A stretch of 40,078 nucleotides of DNA from Mesorhizobium silamurunense (GCF_014843825.1 NZ_JHQR01000007.1:1-40078); one strand, 5' to 3'; counted from the first letter of the stretch, positions 19,003 to 27,650 are shown. The notes: a model not told the origin generated them from the letters alone. Program-made: numbers and translations.

Positions 19003-21564
19003 ATGGCAGAGTTTCCGAAAAAGGCGAAGGTCGTCATCGTCGGTCTTGGCGGTATCGTCGGCGCGTCGGTCGCCCATCATCTGATCGAGCGCGGTTGGGA
19101 CGACATCGTCGGCATCGACAAGTCGGGCATCCCGACCGATATCGGCTCGACGGCGCATGCTTCCGATTTCTGCTACACGACCAGCCACGATTTCCTCTCG
19201 TGCTGGACCACGCTCTATTCCATCGATTTCTACGAGAAGATGGGCCATTACGCCCGCATCGGCGGCCTCGAAGTCGCGCGTGTCGGCGACGATGGGCGAA
19301 TGGACGAGATCAAGCGCAAGATCGCTTCGGCAAAAGCCTTCGGCACACGTGCCCGCCTGATCGAGCCGGCCGAGATCAAGGAGAAGTTCCCGCTGATCGA
19401 GGAGCATCTGGTGCAGGGCGGCCTTTGGGACCCCGACGCCGGCCTCGTCATCCCGCGCTCGCAGACAGTGGCCGGCAAGCTGGTCGACCAGGGTGTTGCC
19501 TCCGGCAAGCTCCAGGCTTTCGCGAATACGTCGGCCAGGGAGTTGATCGTCGAGAATGGCCGCATCAAGGGCGTGGTAACCGAGCGCGGCACGGTCGAGG
19601 CCGACTATGTGGTCGTCTGCACCGGCATATGGGGCCGTTTAACCGCGGCACTGGTCGGCGAGGACCTGCCGGTCATGCCGATCGACCATCCGCTGACCTT
19701 CTTCGGCCCCTATAACGAGTTCGCCGGCACCGGCAAGGAGATCGGCTGGCCGCTGCTGCGCGACCAGGGCAACTCCGCCTATATGCGCGACACCGGCGAC
19801 CCCAAGACCGCCGAGGGCGGGCAGATCGAGTGGGGCTACTACGAAGAAACCAATCCGCGCCTTTGCCATCCGCGCGACCTGCTCGAGAAGGACCAGGCGC
19901 GGCTCTCGCCCTCGCAGCGCGACCTCGACATGGAACAGATCATGGCGCCGCTGGAGCGCGCCATGGAGCTGACGCCGATCCTCGGCGAGCTCGGCTACAA
20001 TGAGGGGCATTCGTTCAACGGCCTGCTGCAGGTCACCACCGATGGCGGCCCATCCATGGGCGAGAGCCAGAAGGTGAGGGGGCTGTGGTACGCCGTCGCC
20101 ATCTGGGTCAAGGACGGCCCCGGCATGGGCAAGCTGATCGCCGACTGGATGACCGACGGCCGCACGTCGATCGACCACCACGCCATCGACTATTCGCGCT
20201 TCTACCCGCACCAGACGAAGGAACAGTTCATCTGGGATCGCTGCACCGAGACAGCGATGAAGGTCTACAATCCGGCGGTGCATCCGCGCGAGCCCTTCTC
20301 CAAGGGCCGCAACATCCGGCGCTCGCCGTTCTGGGAGCGCGAGAAGGAACTCGGCGGCTACTTCATGGAGCTGGGCGGCTGGGAGCGCGCCCACGGCTAC
20401 GCCGCCAACGAGCACCTGCTCGAAAAATACGGCAACCGCGTGCCGGTGCGCGAAAACGAGTGGGACAACCGCCATTTCTGGCGCGTCTCCAATGCCGAGC
20501 ACCTGGCGATGAGCGAGGATTGCGGCATCGTCAACCTCTCGCATTTCTCGATGTACGACGTCGAAGGCCCGGACCATGTCGCGTTGCTGGAGTGGCTCTG
20601 CGCGGCCAAGATCGGCGGCGACAACAATATCGGCAAGGGCATCTACACCCACTTCCTCGACGAGGAGGGCATGGTGCGGGCGGACTTCACGGTGATCCGC
20701 ATGGCCGACCGCTGCCGGGTGATCGACGGCGCCGACGCCGGGCCGCGCGACTTCCGCTACATGCAACGCACCGCGCAGGACAAAGGTTTCGATGTCACCA
20801 TCACCGACGTGACCGAGAAATACGCCACTATCGGCATCTGGGGGCCGAATGCGCGCACCACACTGCAGAAGGTGGTCGAGAATCCGGATGGGCTGACGCA
20901 AGAGAATTTCCCCTTCGCCGCGATCAAGCCGATCCGGATCGGCGGCAAGGACGTCACGGCCTTCCGCATCTCCTATGTCGGCGAGCAGGGCTGGGAACTG
21001 CATATGCGCTACGAGGACGGGCTTGCCGTCTGGGACGCACTGCGCTCCACCGGCGTCATGCCGTTCGGCGTCGAGACCTATGCCAACACGCGCCGGATGG
21101 AGAAGAGCCTGCGGCTGCAGAATGCCGATCTCTTGACCGAGTACAATCTGCTCGAGGCCGATCTTGCCCGTCCGAAGGTCAAGGAGAACGACTTCTGCGG
21201 CAAGGCCAAGCATTTGGAATATCGCGCCCGCGAGCATCAGTCTGCGATGCTCTGCACGCTGGTGATGACCGGGAACACCGATTCCAAGGGGGTCGCGCGC
21301 TACCCGGTCGGCATCATGCCGGTGCAGGATCCCGCGACTGGAGAGACGCTGGTCGACGAGCTCGGCCGCCGCTCCTTCACCACTTCGGTCGCCTACGGCC
21401 CGACCATCGGCAAGAACATCGCGCTTGCCTATCTCCCCTGGGCCTACTGCCAGGAAGGCCGCAAGCTGCAAGTGGAGTATTTCGGCGAGACCTATCCGGT
21501 TGAAGTCGCCGGCGTCGGCTACAAGCCGCTCTACGATCCGGACAACCTCAAGCCGCGCAGCTAA
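19003..21564 (+). CDS. Dimethylglycine dehydrogenase-like FAD/aminomethyltransferase-domain protein
   Basis: Fusion protein of 853 residues, full length for the dimethylglycine/sarcosine dehydrogenase family. It has an N-terminal FAD-binding DAO domain with VVIVGLGGIVGASVAHHL (about residues 10-27), a middle FAO-type linker and a C-terminal GcvT-like folate domain from about residue 420. H52 in GSTAHASD aligns with the His that covalently holds FAD in dimethylglycine dehydrogenase, so covalent flavin is plausible. The family oxidises an N-methyl group and hands formaldehyde to THF. The true substrate could be dimethylglycine, sarcosine or another N-methyl compound. The start is ATG 19003, the longer TTG-led frame adding only five residues. 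It is monocistronic, with a strong terminator. Confidence 0.85.
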   Translation: MAEFPKKAKVVIVGLGGIVGASVAHHLIERGWDDIVGIDKSGIPTDIGSTAHASDFCYTTSHDFLSCWTTLYSIDFYEKMGHYARIGGLEVARVGDDGRMDEIKRKIASAKAFGTRARLIEPAEIKEKFPLIEEHLVQGGLWDPDAGLVIPRSQTVAGKLVDQGVASGKLQAFANTSARELIVENGRIKGVVTERGTVEADYVVVCTGIWGRLTAALVGEDLPVMPIDHPLTFFGPYNEFAGTGKEIGWPLLRDQGNSAYMRDTGDPKTAEGGQIEWGYYEETNPRLCHPRDLLEKDQARLSPSQRDLDMEQIMAPLERAMELTPILGELGYNEGHSFNGLLQVTTDGGPSMGESQKVRGLWYAVAIWVKDGPGMGKLIADWMTDGRTSIDHHAIDYSRFYPHQTKEQFIWDRCTETAMKVYNPAVHPREPFSKGRNIRRSPFWEREKELGGYFMELGGWERAHGYAANEHLLEKYGNRVPVRENEWDNRHFWRVSNAEHLAMSEDCGIVNLSHFSMYDVEGPDHVALLEWLCAAKIGGDNNIGKGIYTHFLDEEGMVRADFTVIRMADRCRVIDGADAGPRDFRYMQRTAQDKGFDVTITDVTEKYATIGIWGPNARTTLQKVVENPDGLTQENFPFAAIKPIRIGGKDVTAFRISYVGEQGWELHMRYEDGLAVWDALRSTGVMPFGVETYANTRRMEKSLRLQNADLLTEYNLLEADLARPKVKENDFCGKAKHLEYRAREHQSAMLCTLVMTGNTDSKGVARYPVGIMPVQDPATGETLVDELGRRSFTTSVAYGPTIGKNIALAYLPWAYCQEGRKLQVEYFGETYPVEVAGVGYKPLYDPDNLKPRS

Positions 21565-21586
21565 GCGCGCGTTTGTCTGGATTGGC

Positions 21587-21614
21587 AAAGGCCCGGTCGA
21601 CGCCGGGCCTTTTT
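21587..21614 (+). terminator. Rho-independent terminator
   Basis: GC-rich stem AAAGGCCCGG (21587-21596) pairs with CCGGGCCTTT (21603-21612) around a 6-nt loop; the T-run extends to 21614. It closes the dimethylglycine-dehydrogenase-like gene. Confidence 0.85.
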
Positions 21615-21651
21615 ACTTTGTTCATGCCGGATTATCGCTTACCGTTGCGTC

Positions 21652-22500
21652 ATGTCCGCTTCTCGTCGAACAGGGCATTGGCTTTCGGGCGCCGCTGCGC
21701 TGGCGCTGCTCCTCGGCCTGACCGCGCGATCGACGGCGATAGAGCCGGTCGATGTCGAGCTGGTGCTGGCGGTCGATGTTTCGCTCTCCATGTCGCCGGC
21801 CGAGCTCGAGATCCAGCGCCATGGCTATGCGGCGGCTCTGACGCATGACAATGTGCTCAAGGCCATCGCCGACGGCGTGTATGGCAAGATCGCGGTTACC
21901 TATGTCGAGTGGGCCGGCACCAAATGGCAGCGGGTCGTCGTGCCGTGGACGGTGATCGCCAATCGCGCCGATGCCGAACGGGTCGTCGCGCAGATGAACG
22001 CGCGTCCGCCGGACAGCGCGCGACGCACCTCCATCTCCGGCGCACTGGCCTTCGGCAGCGACCTTTTCGCCGAAAGCGGCTTTCAGGGCACCAAGCGTGT
22101 CATCGACGTTTCGGGCGACGGACCCAACAATCAGGGCGCGCCGGTCGATATCACGCGCGACGAGGTGGTGAGGCAGGGCATCACCATCAACGGGCTGCCG
22201 CTGATGACGCGCGGCGGGTTCAGCGGCGCCTTCGACGTCGACAATCTCGACCGCTACTACAGCGACTGCGTCATCGGCGGGCCGGGCGCCTTCATGATCC
22301 CGGTCAACGACTGGACGCAATTCCCGGAAGCGATCCGCCGCAAGCTGGTGCTCGAGCTTGCCGGTCCTGCCTCGCCGCAACGGGCGGCGGAAGAGGCGGG
22401 CCACCCGCCGGTCGTGCTCGCCGACGACAGGCCGGCCGCCGATTGCCTGGCCGGCGAGAAGATGTGGCGCAACCGCGGCTGGATGCTGGACAGCCACTAA
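21652..22500 (+). CDS. DUF1194 secreted von Willebrand factor A-like protein
   Basis: Protein of 282 residues with an N-terminal signal sequence (Arg-rich start, hydrophobic AAALALLLGL, cleavage region near residue 30). A vWA-type domain follows. The metal-ion-dependent adhesion motif DxSxS appears as VDVSLSMS near residues 41-48, and VIDVSGDGPNNQG supplies the later Asp/Gly loop. This pattern fits DUF1194, common in Rhizobiales and without known function. It has no operon partner: a terminator precedes it and a small secreted-protein gene follows. Confidence 0.85.
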   Translation: MSASRRTGHWLSGAAALALLLGLTARSTAIEPVDVELVLAVDVSLSMSPAELEIQRHGYAAALTHDNVLKAIADGVYGKIAVTYVEWAGTKWQRVVVPWTVIANRADAERVVAQMNARPPDSARRTSISGALAFGSDLFAESGFQGTKRVIDVSGDGPNNQGAPVDITRDEVVRQGITINGLPLMTRGGFSGAFDVDNLDRYYSDCVIGGPGAFMIPVNDWTQFPEAIRRKLVLELAGPASPQRAAEEAGHPPVVLADDRPAADCLAGEKMWRNRGWMLDSH

Positions 22501-22624
22501 CTACCGGCGATAGTCGACCAGAGCGGCGGCCGTGGACTTGCTTCCTCGTGCGGCACGATGGCAAAATGTGATGGGGCCGGCGCCATCGCGCAACGCGATC
22601 AAATGAGGAACATCACATGATCGT

Positions 22625-22957
22625 TTGGTCATCCTGACGGCACTTGCGTCGACAATATTTGCCGGCAGCGCCAGCGCCCAGTTCTACGGCGAGGCAGCCT
22701 GCGTGCTATTCGAGCATGCAAACTTCCGCGGACGTTCGCTTGAAATGGGTCCTGACGACGCCGTGAATTTCCGGGGCGGGTTCTGGAACGACCGCGTCTC
22801 CTCGGTGCTTGTGCGCCGGGGCTGTACGCTGGTCGCTTATGAGCACGCAGGGATGCGCGGCCGTTCGATCGAGCTCGACCGCCGGGTCCGCGATTTTGGA
22901 GGTTCCGGCTGGAACGACCGCATCTCATCGGCCCAGTGCTATTGCGACCAGTATTGA
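22625..22957 (+). CDS. Secreted beta/gamma-crystallin-like protein, start uncertain or frameshifted
   Basis: Up to 110 residues. A hydrophobic leader ending AGSASAQF is followed by two Greek-key repeats. Repeat 1 is CVLFEHANFRGRSLEM with WNDRVSSV; repeat 2 is LVAYEHAGMRGRSIEL with WNDRISSA. This fits the beta/gamma-crystallin or peptidase-inhibitor-I36 fold. Its only in-frame start is TTG 22625. The well-placed ribosome-binding site GAGGAA (22605-22610) instead serves ATG 22617, which is out of frame and stops after six codons. One extra base there would create an intact signal peptide. So this is either a TTG start or a recent 1-nt frameshift or sequencing error. Confidence 0.65.
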   Translation: MVILTALASTIFAGSASAQFYGEAACVLFEHANFRGRSLEMGPDDAVNFRGGFWNDRVSSVLVRRGCTLVAYEHAGMRGRSIELDRRVRDFGGSGWNDRISSAQCYCDQY

Positions 22958-23121
22958 ACACCGACGCCGTCCCGCGAATGGCCGCGACCGGTTGAGTGTG
23001 CAAGCTCTCAACGGGTTCCCGAGCGCGGATTGGACCATCGTCCATGACCGGTCCTGCTTCATTGACAAGCCTTTGGGGCTCTGTGAGACAATTTCTTCTC
23101 ACCACATAAAGGGGAACCTCA

Positions 23122-24072
23122 ATGAACAGGACCAGCATTTTTGCGGCAGCTCTTTCGGCCGCCGTCGGATTGTCGGCGCCAGCCATGGCCGTAACGTCCC
23201 TCACCATCGGCATCAGCGGCTGGACCGGCTTCGCGCCGCTGACGCTTGCCAAGCAGGCCGGGCTTTTCGAGAAACATGGGCTGGACGTCACACTGAAGAA
23301 GGTTCCGCAGGCGAGCCGTCCGCTGGCGATCGCCAGCGGCGACCTGCAATGCGCGGCGACCACGGTCGAGACCTGGATGGTGTGGAACGCCAGCGGCGTC
23401 GCCACCAAGCAGATCTTCCAGCTCGATAAATCCTACGGCGCCGACGGCATCGTCGTGCGCAACGACATCAAGACGGTCGCCGACCTCAAGGGCAAGAACG
23501 TCGCGTCCTCCGCGCCGGGCACGTCGCCCTATTTCCTGCTCGCCTGGGTGCTCAACAAGAACGGCATGTCGACCAAGGACGTGACGGTCGTCAATCTGGA
23601 GCCTGACGCGGCGGCGCAGGCCTTCCTGGCCGGCCAGAACGATGCCGCCGTCACCTATGAGCCCTTCATTTCGGCTGTGCGCGACAAGGCCGACCAAGGC
23701 CACATCCTGGCGACCACGCTCGACTATCCGATGGTGATGGACACTGTCGGCTGCACGCCGGACTTCCTCAAGGCCAATCCGGACGCCGCCAAGGCGCTGG
23801 CCGACAGCTATTTCGACGCCCTCGACATGATCAAGAAGGATCCGCAGAAATCCTACGAGATCATGGGCGCCGACGTGAAACAGTCGGCCAAGGAGTTCGA
23901 AGACTCGGCCAAATACCTGAAATGGGCCGATCGCGAGGAGAACAAGCAGTTCTTCACCAAGGAGTTCCAGGATTTTTCCAAGACCGCGGCGGAGCTCTTG
24001 CTGCAGATGGGGCTGATCAAGGAAGCGCCCGACGTGACCACGCTCGCCGACACCAGCGCGCTGGCCAACTGA
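23122..24072 (+). CDS. ABC transporter substrate-binding protein, SsuA/TauA/NMT1 type
   Basis: Periplasmic binding protein of 316 residues with a Sec signal peptide (MNRTSIFAAALSAAVGLSAPAMA, cleavage near residue 23). The mature protein opens with the family pattern LTIGISGWTGFAPLTLAKQAGLF. It continues with the domain segments TVADLKGKNVASSAPGTSPYFLL and AGQNDAAVTYEP. Family members bind sulfonates, nitrate, taurine, aromatic acids or thiamine precursors, and the sequence does not tell which. The start sits behind AGGGGA. It is first of a three-gene transporter operon. Closeness to the thi operon is suggestive only. Confidence 0.85.
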   Translation: MNRTSIFAAALSAAVGLSAPAMAVTSLTIGISGWTGFAPLTLAKQAGLFEKHGLDVTLKKVPQASRPLAIASGDLQCAATTVETWMVWNASGVATKQIFQLDKSYGADGIVVRNDIKTVADLKGKNVASSAPGTSPYFLLAWVLNKNGMSTKDVTVVNLEPDAAAQAFLAGQNDAAVTYEPFISAVRDKADQGHILATTLDYPMVMDTVGCTPDFLKANPDAAKALADSYFDALDMIKKDPQKSYEIMGADVKQSAKEFEDSAKYLKWADREENKQFFTKEFQDFSKTAAELLLQMGLIKEAPDVTTLADTSALAN

Positions 24073-24135
24073 TCGCGCGTCCTCCGATCGACGGCGGCGA
24101 CAAGCCGCCGTTTTCCCTCCTCAAGGAAGTGCCTG

Positions 24136-24912
24136 ATGCTGCGTCCCTTGCATCCCGTCCCGCCGGGCACTCGAACCGTGCTCGGCATCGCCTTCTTCGC
24201 GCTCTTCGTGGCGTTCTGGGCGTGGATCACGCTGGGCGGCCATGTGAACCGGATCTTCCTCGCCGACCCGCTGTCGATGTTGAAGGACGGCTGGCGGCTG
24301 CTTGTCGAGGACCGTTTCTGGCTCGACATCCTGATCACCATCTGGCGTGTCTTCGGCGGCTTCGTGCTGGCCTCGATCGTCGCCGTGCCGATCGGCATCG
24401 CCATGGGCGCCTGGAAGCCCGTCGAGGCGTTCCTCGAGCCGTTCGTGTCCTTCGCCCGCTACCTGCCGGCGTCCGCCTTCATACCGCTGCTCATCCTGTG
24501 GGCCGGTATCGGTGAGCTCGAAAAGCTCCTTGTGATCTTCGTCGGCTCGGTCTTCCAGATCATCCTGATCATTGCGGTCAAGGTCGGCAGCACTCGTCGC
24601 GACCTTGTCGAGGCGGCCTATACGCTAGGCGCGACGGATAACGGCATCGTCAAGCGGGTGATCATGCCGGCCAATGCGCCCGAGATCGCCGAGACGCTGC
24701 GGCTGGTGCTCGGCTGGGCCTGGACTTATGTCATCGTCGCCGAACTGATCGGCTCTTCGTCCGGCATCGGCTACATGATCATCAACAGCCAGTCGCGGCT
24801 GGCAACCGGACAGATCATCTTCGGCATCATCGTCATCGGCCTGATCGGGTTATTGTCGGACTTCGCCTTCAAGGCGCTCAACCGCTGGCTCTATCCGTGG
24901 AGCCTGGCGTGA
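24136..24912 (+). CDS. ABC transporter permease, SsuC/TauC type
   Basis: Inner-membrane permease of 258 residues with about six membrane segments. The EAA-type cytoplasmic loop contacting the ATPase is visible as DLVEAAYTLGATDNGIVKRVIMPANAPEI, around residues 155-185. The segment FVSFARYLPASAFIPLLILWAGIG is typical of SsuC/TauC/NrtB permeases. It lies 63 nt after the binding protein, and its stop overlaps the ATPase start by GTGA. Confidence 0.93.
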   Translation: MLRPLHPVPPGTRTVLGIAFFALFVAFWAWITLGGHVNRIFLADPLSMLKDGWRLLVEDRFWLDILITIWRVFGGFVLASIVAVPIGIAMGAWKPVEAFLEPFVSFARYLPASAFIPLLILWAGIGELEKLLVIFVGSVFQIILIIAVKVGSTRRDLVEAAYTLGATDNGIVKRVIMPANAPEIAETLRLVLGWAWTYVIVAELIGSSSGIGYMIINSQSRLATGQIIFGIIVIGLIGLLSDFAFKALNRWLYPWSLA

Positions 24913-25700
24913 GCAAGCTTGTCATCGAAGGCGTTTCGCGGACCTTTGCCGGGGTGAGGGGCGGCCAGCGGGTGCAGGCGTTGCAGCCTGTCGACCTCGC
25001 GGTCGCGGCCAATGATTTCATCACCATCCTCGGCCCGTCTGGCTGCGGAAAATCGACCTTGCTCAGGATCGTCGCCGGGCTGGAGGCGCCGAGCACCGGC
25101 CGCGTGCTGCTCGACGGCAAGGCCGTCACCCGGCCGGGACCGGATCGCGGCATGGTGTTCCAGTCCTACACGCTGTTTCCCTGGCTGACGGTCGCTGAAA
25201 ACATCGGCTTCGGCTTGCGCGAGCGGCGCGTGCCCGAGCGCGAGCGCAACGAGATCGTCGCTTCCTATGTCGATCTTGTCGGGCTGAAAGGCTTCGAGAA
25301 CCATTGGCCGAAGCAGCTTTCGGGCGGCATGCAGCAACGCACCGCGATTGCGCGCGCTCTGGCCAACGACCCCGCGATCCTGCTGCTCGACGAGCCGTTC
25401 GGCGCGCTGGACAACCAGACGCGCGGGCTGATGCAGGAGTTGCTGCTCGGCATCTGGGAGCGACGCAAGAAGACGGTGCTGTTCGTCACCCACGACATCG
25501 AGGAGGCGATCTTCATGGCCTCGCGCGTGATCGTGATGAGCGCGCGCCCCGGCCGCATCAAATCCGACGTGCCGGTCGACCTGCCGCACCCGCGCCACTA
25601 CACGCTGAAGACCAGCCCAGAATTTTCTAGGCTGAAGGCGCAATTGACCGAAGATATCCGCATCGAAGCGATGCGGACCGCGCAGACGCAGTCCGCTTAG
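24909..25700 (+). CDS. ABC transporter ATP-binding protein, SsuB/TauB type
   Basis: Cytoplasmic ATPase of 263 residues. Walker A is GPSGCGKSTLLR (about residues 41-52), the Q-loop FQSYTLFPWL, the signature LSGGMQQRTAIARAL, Walker B ILLLDEPFGALD and the switch His VTHDIEEA. GTG 24909, overlapping the permease stop, is the preferred start; GTG 24897 would add four residues. The operon ends here, 16 nt before the convergent regulator gene. Confidence 0.95.
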   Translation: MSKLVIEGVSRTFAGVRGGQRVQALQPVDLAVAANDFITILGPSGCGKSTLLRIVAGLEAPSTGRVLLDGKAVTRPGPDRGMVFQSYTLFPWLTVAENIGFGLRERRVPERERNEIVASYVDLVGLKGFENHWPKQLSGGMQQRTAIARALANDPAILLLDEPFGALDNQTRGLMQELLLGIWERRKKTVLFVTHDIEEAIFMASRVIVMSARPGRIKSDVPVDLPHPRHYTLKTSPEFSRLKAQLTEDIRIEAMRTAQTQSA

Positions 25701-25716
25701 GTTCCGGCGCTATTGC

Positions 25717-26718
25717 TCAGGCTGCCAGCAACTGCTTGCGGTCGACGCGTTCCTGCTGCGGCGAGCGCGCATAAAGCTCGCGGTAGCATTTGGAGAAGTG
25801 CGAGGCCGAGACGAAACCGCAGGCCACCGCCACTTCGACCACCGGCATCGACGACTGGATGAGCAGGTGCCTCGCGCGGTCGAGCCGGATCTCCAGATAG
25901 TAGCGGGCGGGGGAGCGGCCCATCTCGGTGCGGAACAGGCGCTCGATCTGCCGGCGCGACAGGTCGACATGGTCGGCGATCTCGATCAGCGACAGAGGCT
26001 CGGAGAGGTTCGCCTCCATCAACTCGATGATGGTCAGCACCTTGGAATTCTGCACGCCCAGGCGGGCGCGCAACGGCAAGCGCTGGCGGTCGGTCGGGCT
26101 GCGCACACGGTCGGTCAGCACCTGCTCGCAGACACGGTTGACGAGGCTTTCGTCGAAATCGTCGCCGATCAGCTTCAGCATCATATCGAGCGCGGCGGTG
26201 CCGCCGGCGCAGGTGTAGACGTTCTGGTCGATCTCGAAGAGGTCGGCAAAGACATTGGCTTTCGGGAACGCTTCGGAGAAGCCCGGCAGGTTCTCCCAAT
26301 GGATGGCGCAGCGCTTGTTGGACAGCAGGCCCGCGGCCGCGAGGATATGGGCGCCGGTGCACAGACCGCCGACCGCGACGCCGCGGTTGTATTCTTCGCG
26401 CAGCCAGGCGAAAGCGGACTTGTTATGGTAGCGCTCGACATTGATGCCGCTGCAGACGATCGCCATGTTTGGCCTGTCGGGCCCGGCCATCTTCCTGCGC
26501 TCTTCCTCCAGCGAGGTGTTGACGGCGCATTCGACGCCGTTCGAGGCGCGCACCGGCTTGCCATCGATACTGGCCAGCCGCCAGCTATAGGCCTCGTAGC
26601 CGAGCATCCGGTTGGCCGAGCGCAGCGGGTCGAGCGCCGTCGCAAAGGCGATCATGGTGAAATCGGGTATGAGGAAGAATACAAACGATCTCTTGATCGG
26701 ATGCTTTACGGCATTCAC
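25717..26718 (-). CDS. GlxA/GbdR-type AraC family transcriptional regulator
   Basis: Regulator of 333 residues with an N-terminal DJ-1/PfpI-like amidotransferase-fold sensor (about residues 10-190). The elbow cysteine lies in GGLCTGAHILAAAGLL. The C-terminus is an AraC double helix-turn-helix (about residues 220-325): LSLIEIADHVDLSRRQIERLF and VAVACGFVSASHFSKCYRELY. This architecture is shared with GbdR and CdhR, which sense glycine betaine/dimethylglycine or carnitine derivatives and activate their catabolism. The gene context makes that kind of ligand likely, but GlxA-type proteins are diverse. The start is GTG 26718 behind GAGG. An inverted TTTGCGAC repeat lies 114 nt upstream and may be autoregulatory. 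Confidence 0.88.
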   Translation of the reverse strand: MNAVKHPIKRSFVFFLIPDFTMIAFATALDPLRSANRMLGYEAYSWRLASIDGKPVRASNGVECAVNTSLEEERRKMAGPDRPNMAIVCSGINVERYHNKSAFAWLREEYNRGVAVGGLCTGAHILAAAGLLSNKRCAIHWENLPGFSEAFPKANVFADLFEIDQNVYTCAGGTAALDMMLKLIGDDFDESLVNRVCEQVLTDRVRSPTDRQRLPLRARLGVQNSKVLTIIELMEANLSEPLSLIEIADHVDLSRRQIERLFRTEMGRSPARYYLEIRLDRARHLLIQSSMPVVEVAVACGFVSASHFSKCYRELYARSPQQERVDRKQLLAA

Positions 26719-26831
26719 GGGGAAACCTCAAACCTCACGCAGCCATGACGCGAACAGAATGTCGCGAACAGCATAGCGTCATCAGGAAATACCATTCTTG
26801 TCAATCGGGTAGACGGCTAAGTGAAGATTAA

Positions 26832-26853
26832 ATTTGCGACACGGGTCGCAAAT
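26832..26853. promoter_or_regulatory. Perfect palindrome, candidate operator upstream of the GlxA-type regulator
   Basis: Arms ATTTGCGAC (26832-26840) and GTCGCAAAT (26845-26853) are perfect complements around a 4-nt centre, ACGG. It lies between the minus-strand regulator gene and the terminator of a small minus-strand gene, with no T-run, so a protein-binding site is more likely than a terminator. It contains two inverted copies of the octamer TTTGCGAC. Confidence 0.55.
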
Positions 26854-26910
26854 GGGCAATTGGTCCGAGGCTGGCCTCTCCATCTATGCAACGAAAGCCC
26901 GATGAAAATG

Positions 26911-26942
26911 AAAACGCCGCCGCGGCAAGGCCGGGGCGGCGT
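26911..26942 (-). terminator. Rho-independent terminator of the small gene at 26994
   Basis: On the minus strand a GC-rich stem runs into a T-run. In plus coordinates the arms are ACGCCGCC (26914-26921) and GGCGGCGT (26935-26942), preceded by AAAA at 26911-26914. It lies about 50 nt past the stop of the 44-residue reading frame, which supports that frame as a real gene. Confidence 0.7.
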
Positions 26943-26993
26943 CGAATTTCCTTCAGCGCGACGGCAACCAGGTGCCGTTCGAAAACCGCTGTC

Positions 26994-27128
26994 TCAGGCA
27001 ACGAAGCCGAGGCGAGCAGCAGCCATGGCGCCGGTCTGGCCGGGCATGGTCTTGGCGAGACGCTGACGCTCGAGAGCGGTGGTCAGGTTCATTTCGCGGC
27101 GGGTGAACAGTCGGGCAAAGAGCTTCAT
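26994..27128 (-). CDS. Small basic hypothetical protein, 44 residues
   Basis: Reading frame beginning MKLFARLFTRREMNLTTA and ending ARLGFVA. The upstream sequence has three consecutive ATG codons; the one at 27128 is chosen because GGAG (27135-27138) lies at the usual 6-nt spacing. Third codon positions are mostly G/C, as in neighbouring genes, and a good terminator lies downstream. It has an amphipathic basic N-terminus followed by an Ala-rich segment. I do not recognise a family; it is not a canonical DUF1127 protein, lacking the KDIGW motif. Confidence 0.55.
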   Translation of the reverse strand: MKLFARLFTRREMNLTTALERQRLAKTMPGQTGAMAAARLGFVA

Positions 27129-27256
27129 CATCATCTCCATTTGGTTGCTCAGACGGGTCGCCTTCGCTTAATGGAGTGGGGCAGCTCGTTTTTGCTGGAT
27201 GTGATATAGACTTGCTTCAGCCAAAACTAAATCGCAAAAACGAAGCACTTGATATG

Positions 27257-27278
27257 AAAAGCGACACGGATTGCGACA
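27257..27278. promoter_or_regulatory. Direct repeat of GCGACA, candidate regulator site
   Basis: AAAAGCGACA (27257-27266) and TTGCGACA (27271-27278) place two GCGACA copies 12 nt apart in the same orientation, a spacing typical of the paired half-sites bound by AraC-family proteins. It is about 130 nt upstream of the 44-residue small gene. Confidence 0.35.
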
Positions 27279-27405
27279 TATTTGGGCAAAATGCCCGAAA
27301 TTTACTATTATTTACAATGCGTTAAATGAAAAGCTATCGTGCTATGCGAGTGGTTCATATGCGTCATGCGCCACCAGCATGGCTGAAAAAATCGTTTGAG
27401 TGCAA

Positions 27406-27440
27406 ACAAAAAGACCTGCCGGTCTGACGCCACGGCAGGC
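27406..27440 (-). terminator. Rho-independent terminator of the DUF1127 gene
   Basis: Arms CCTGCCG (27415-27421) and CGGCAGG (27433-27439) form the stem. On the minus strand it is followed by TCTTTTTG. It lies 25 nt past the stop of the DUF1127 gene. Confidence 0.75.
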
Positions 27441-27464
27441 CTTCAGCACTCAATACACACTTGG

Positions 27465-27650
27465 TTACTTCGCTCCGGCCCAGGTTCCGACGCCGAGGCG
27501 CACACCGCTCTTGGCATCGGCGGCTTCCGGCCAGCCGATATCCTTCTGCAGTTCGATCGGCAGCGCATGGATTGCGCGTTCGGTCTGGTAGCGGGCGCGG
27601 GCCGCGCTGAATTCGGTCGCGAACCGACCGATGGACGACAGGATAGACAT
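27465..27650 (-). CDS. DUF1127 family small protein
   Basis: Arg-rich DUF1127 protein of 61 residues with the family motif ALPIELQKDIGWPEA at about residues 29-43. The start at 27650 has an AGGAG site seven bases upstream. DUF1127 proteins are abundant in Alphaproteobacteria; some members affect RNA turnover and stress or phosphate responses, but this one has no assigned role. It is monocistronic with its own terminator. A second DUF1127 gene lies at 29984, sharing the QKDIGWP core. Confidence 0.85.
   Translation of the reverse strand: MSILSSIGRFATEFSAARARYQTERAIHALPIELQKDIGWPEAADAKSGVRLGVGTWAGAK

Larger units (their letters stand above)
27129..27464. other. AT-rich intergenic region with repeated GCGACA motifs
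   Basis: This 336-nt region has no gene. It is clearly more AT-rich than its surroundings. It holds the upstream region of the small gene (TATATC at about 27201-27206 on the minus strand could be its -10), a TTTTTGCGAT at 27231-27240 (minus), two GCGACA direct repeats, and the terminator of the downstream DUF1127 gene. A GGGC/GCCC mini-hairpin lies at about 27284-27296. Confidence 0.5.

Noticed and set aside
23122..25700. ABC operon as a thiamine-precursor (ThiXYZ) importer because of the nearby thi operon
   Set aside because: It is 4 kb away, has no TPP riboswitch, and the binding-protein family covers many substrates. The assignment would rest on distance alone.
26821..26860. Palindrome at 26832-26853 as a terminator
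   Set aside because: No T-run on either side, and a proper terminator for the neighbouring small gene is at 26911-26942. An operator is more likely.
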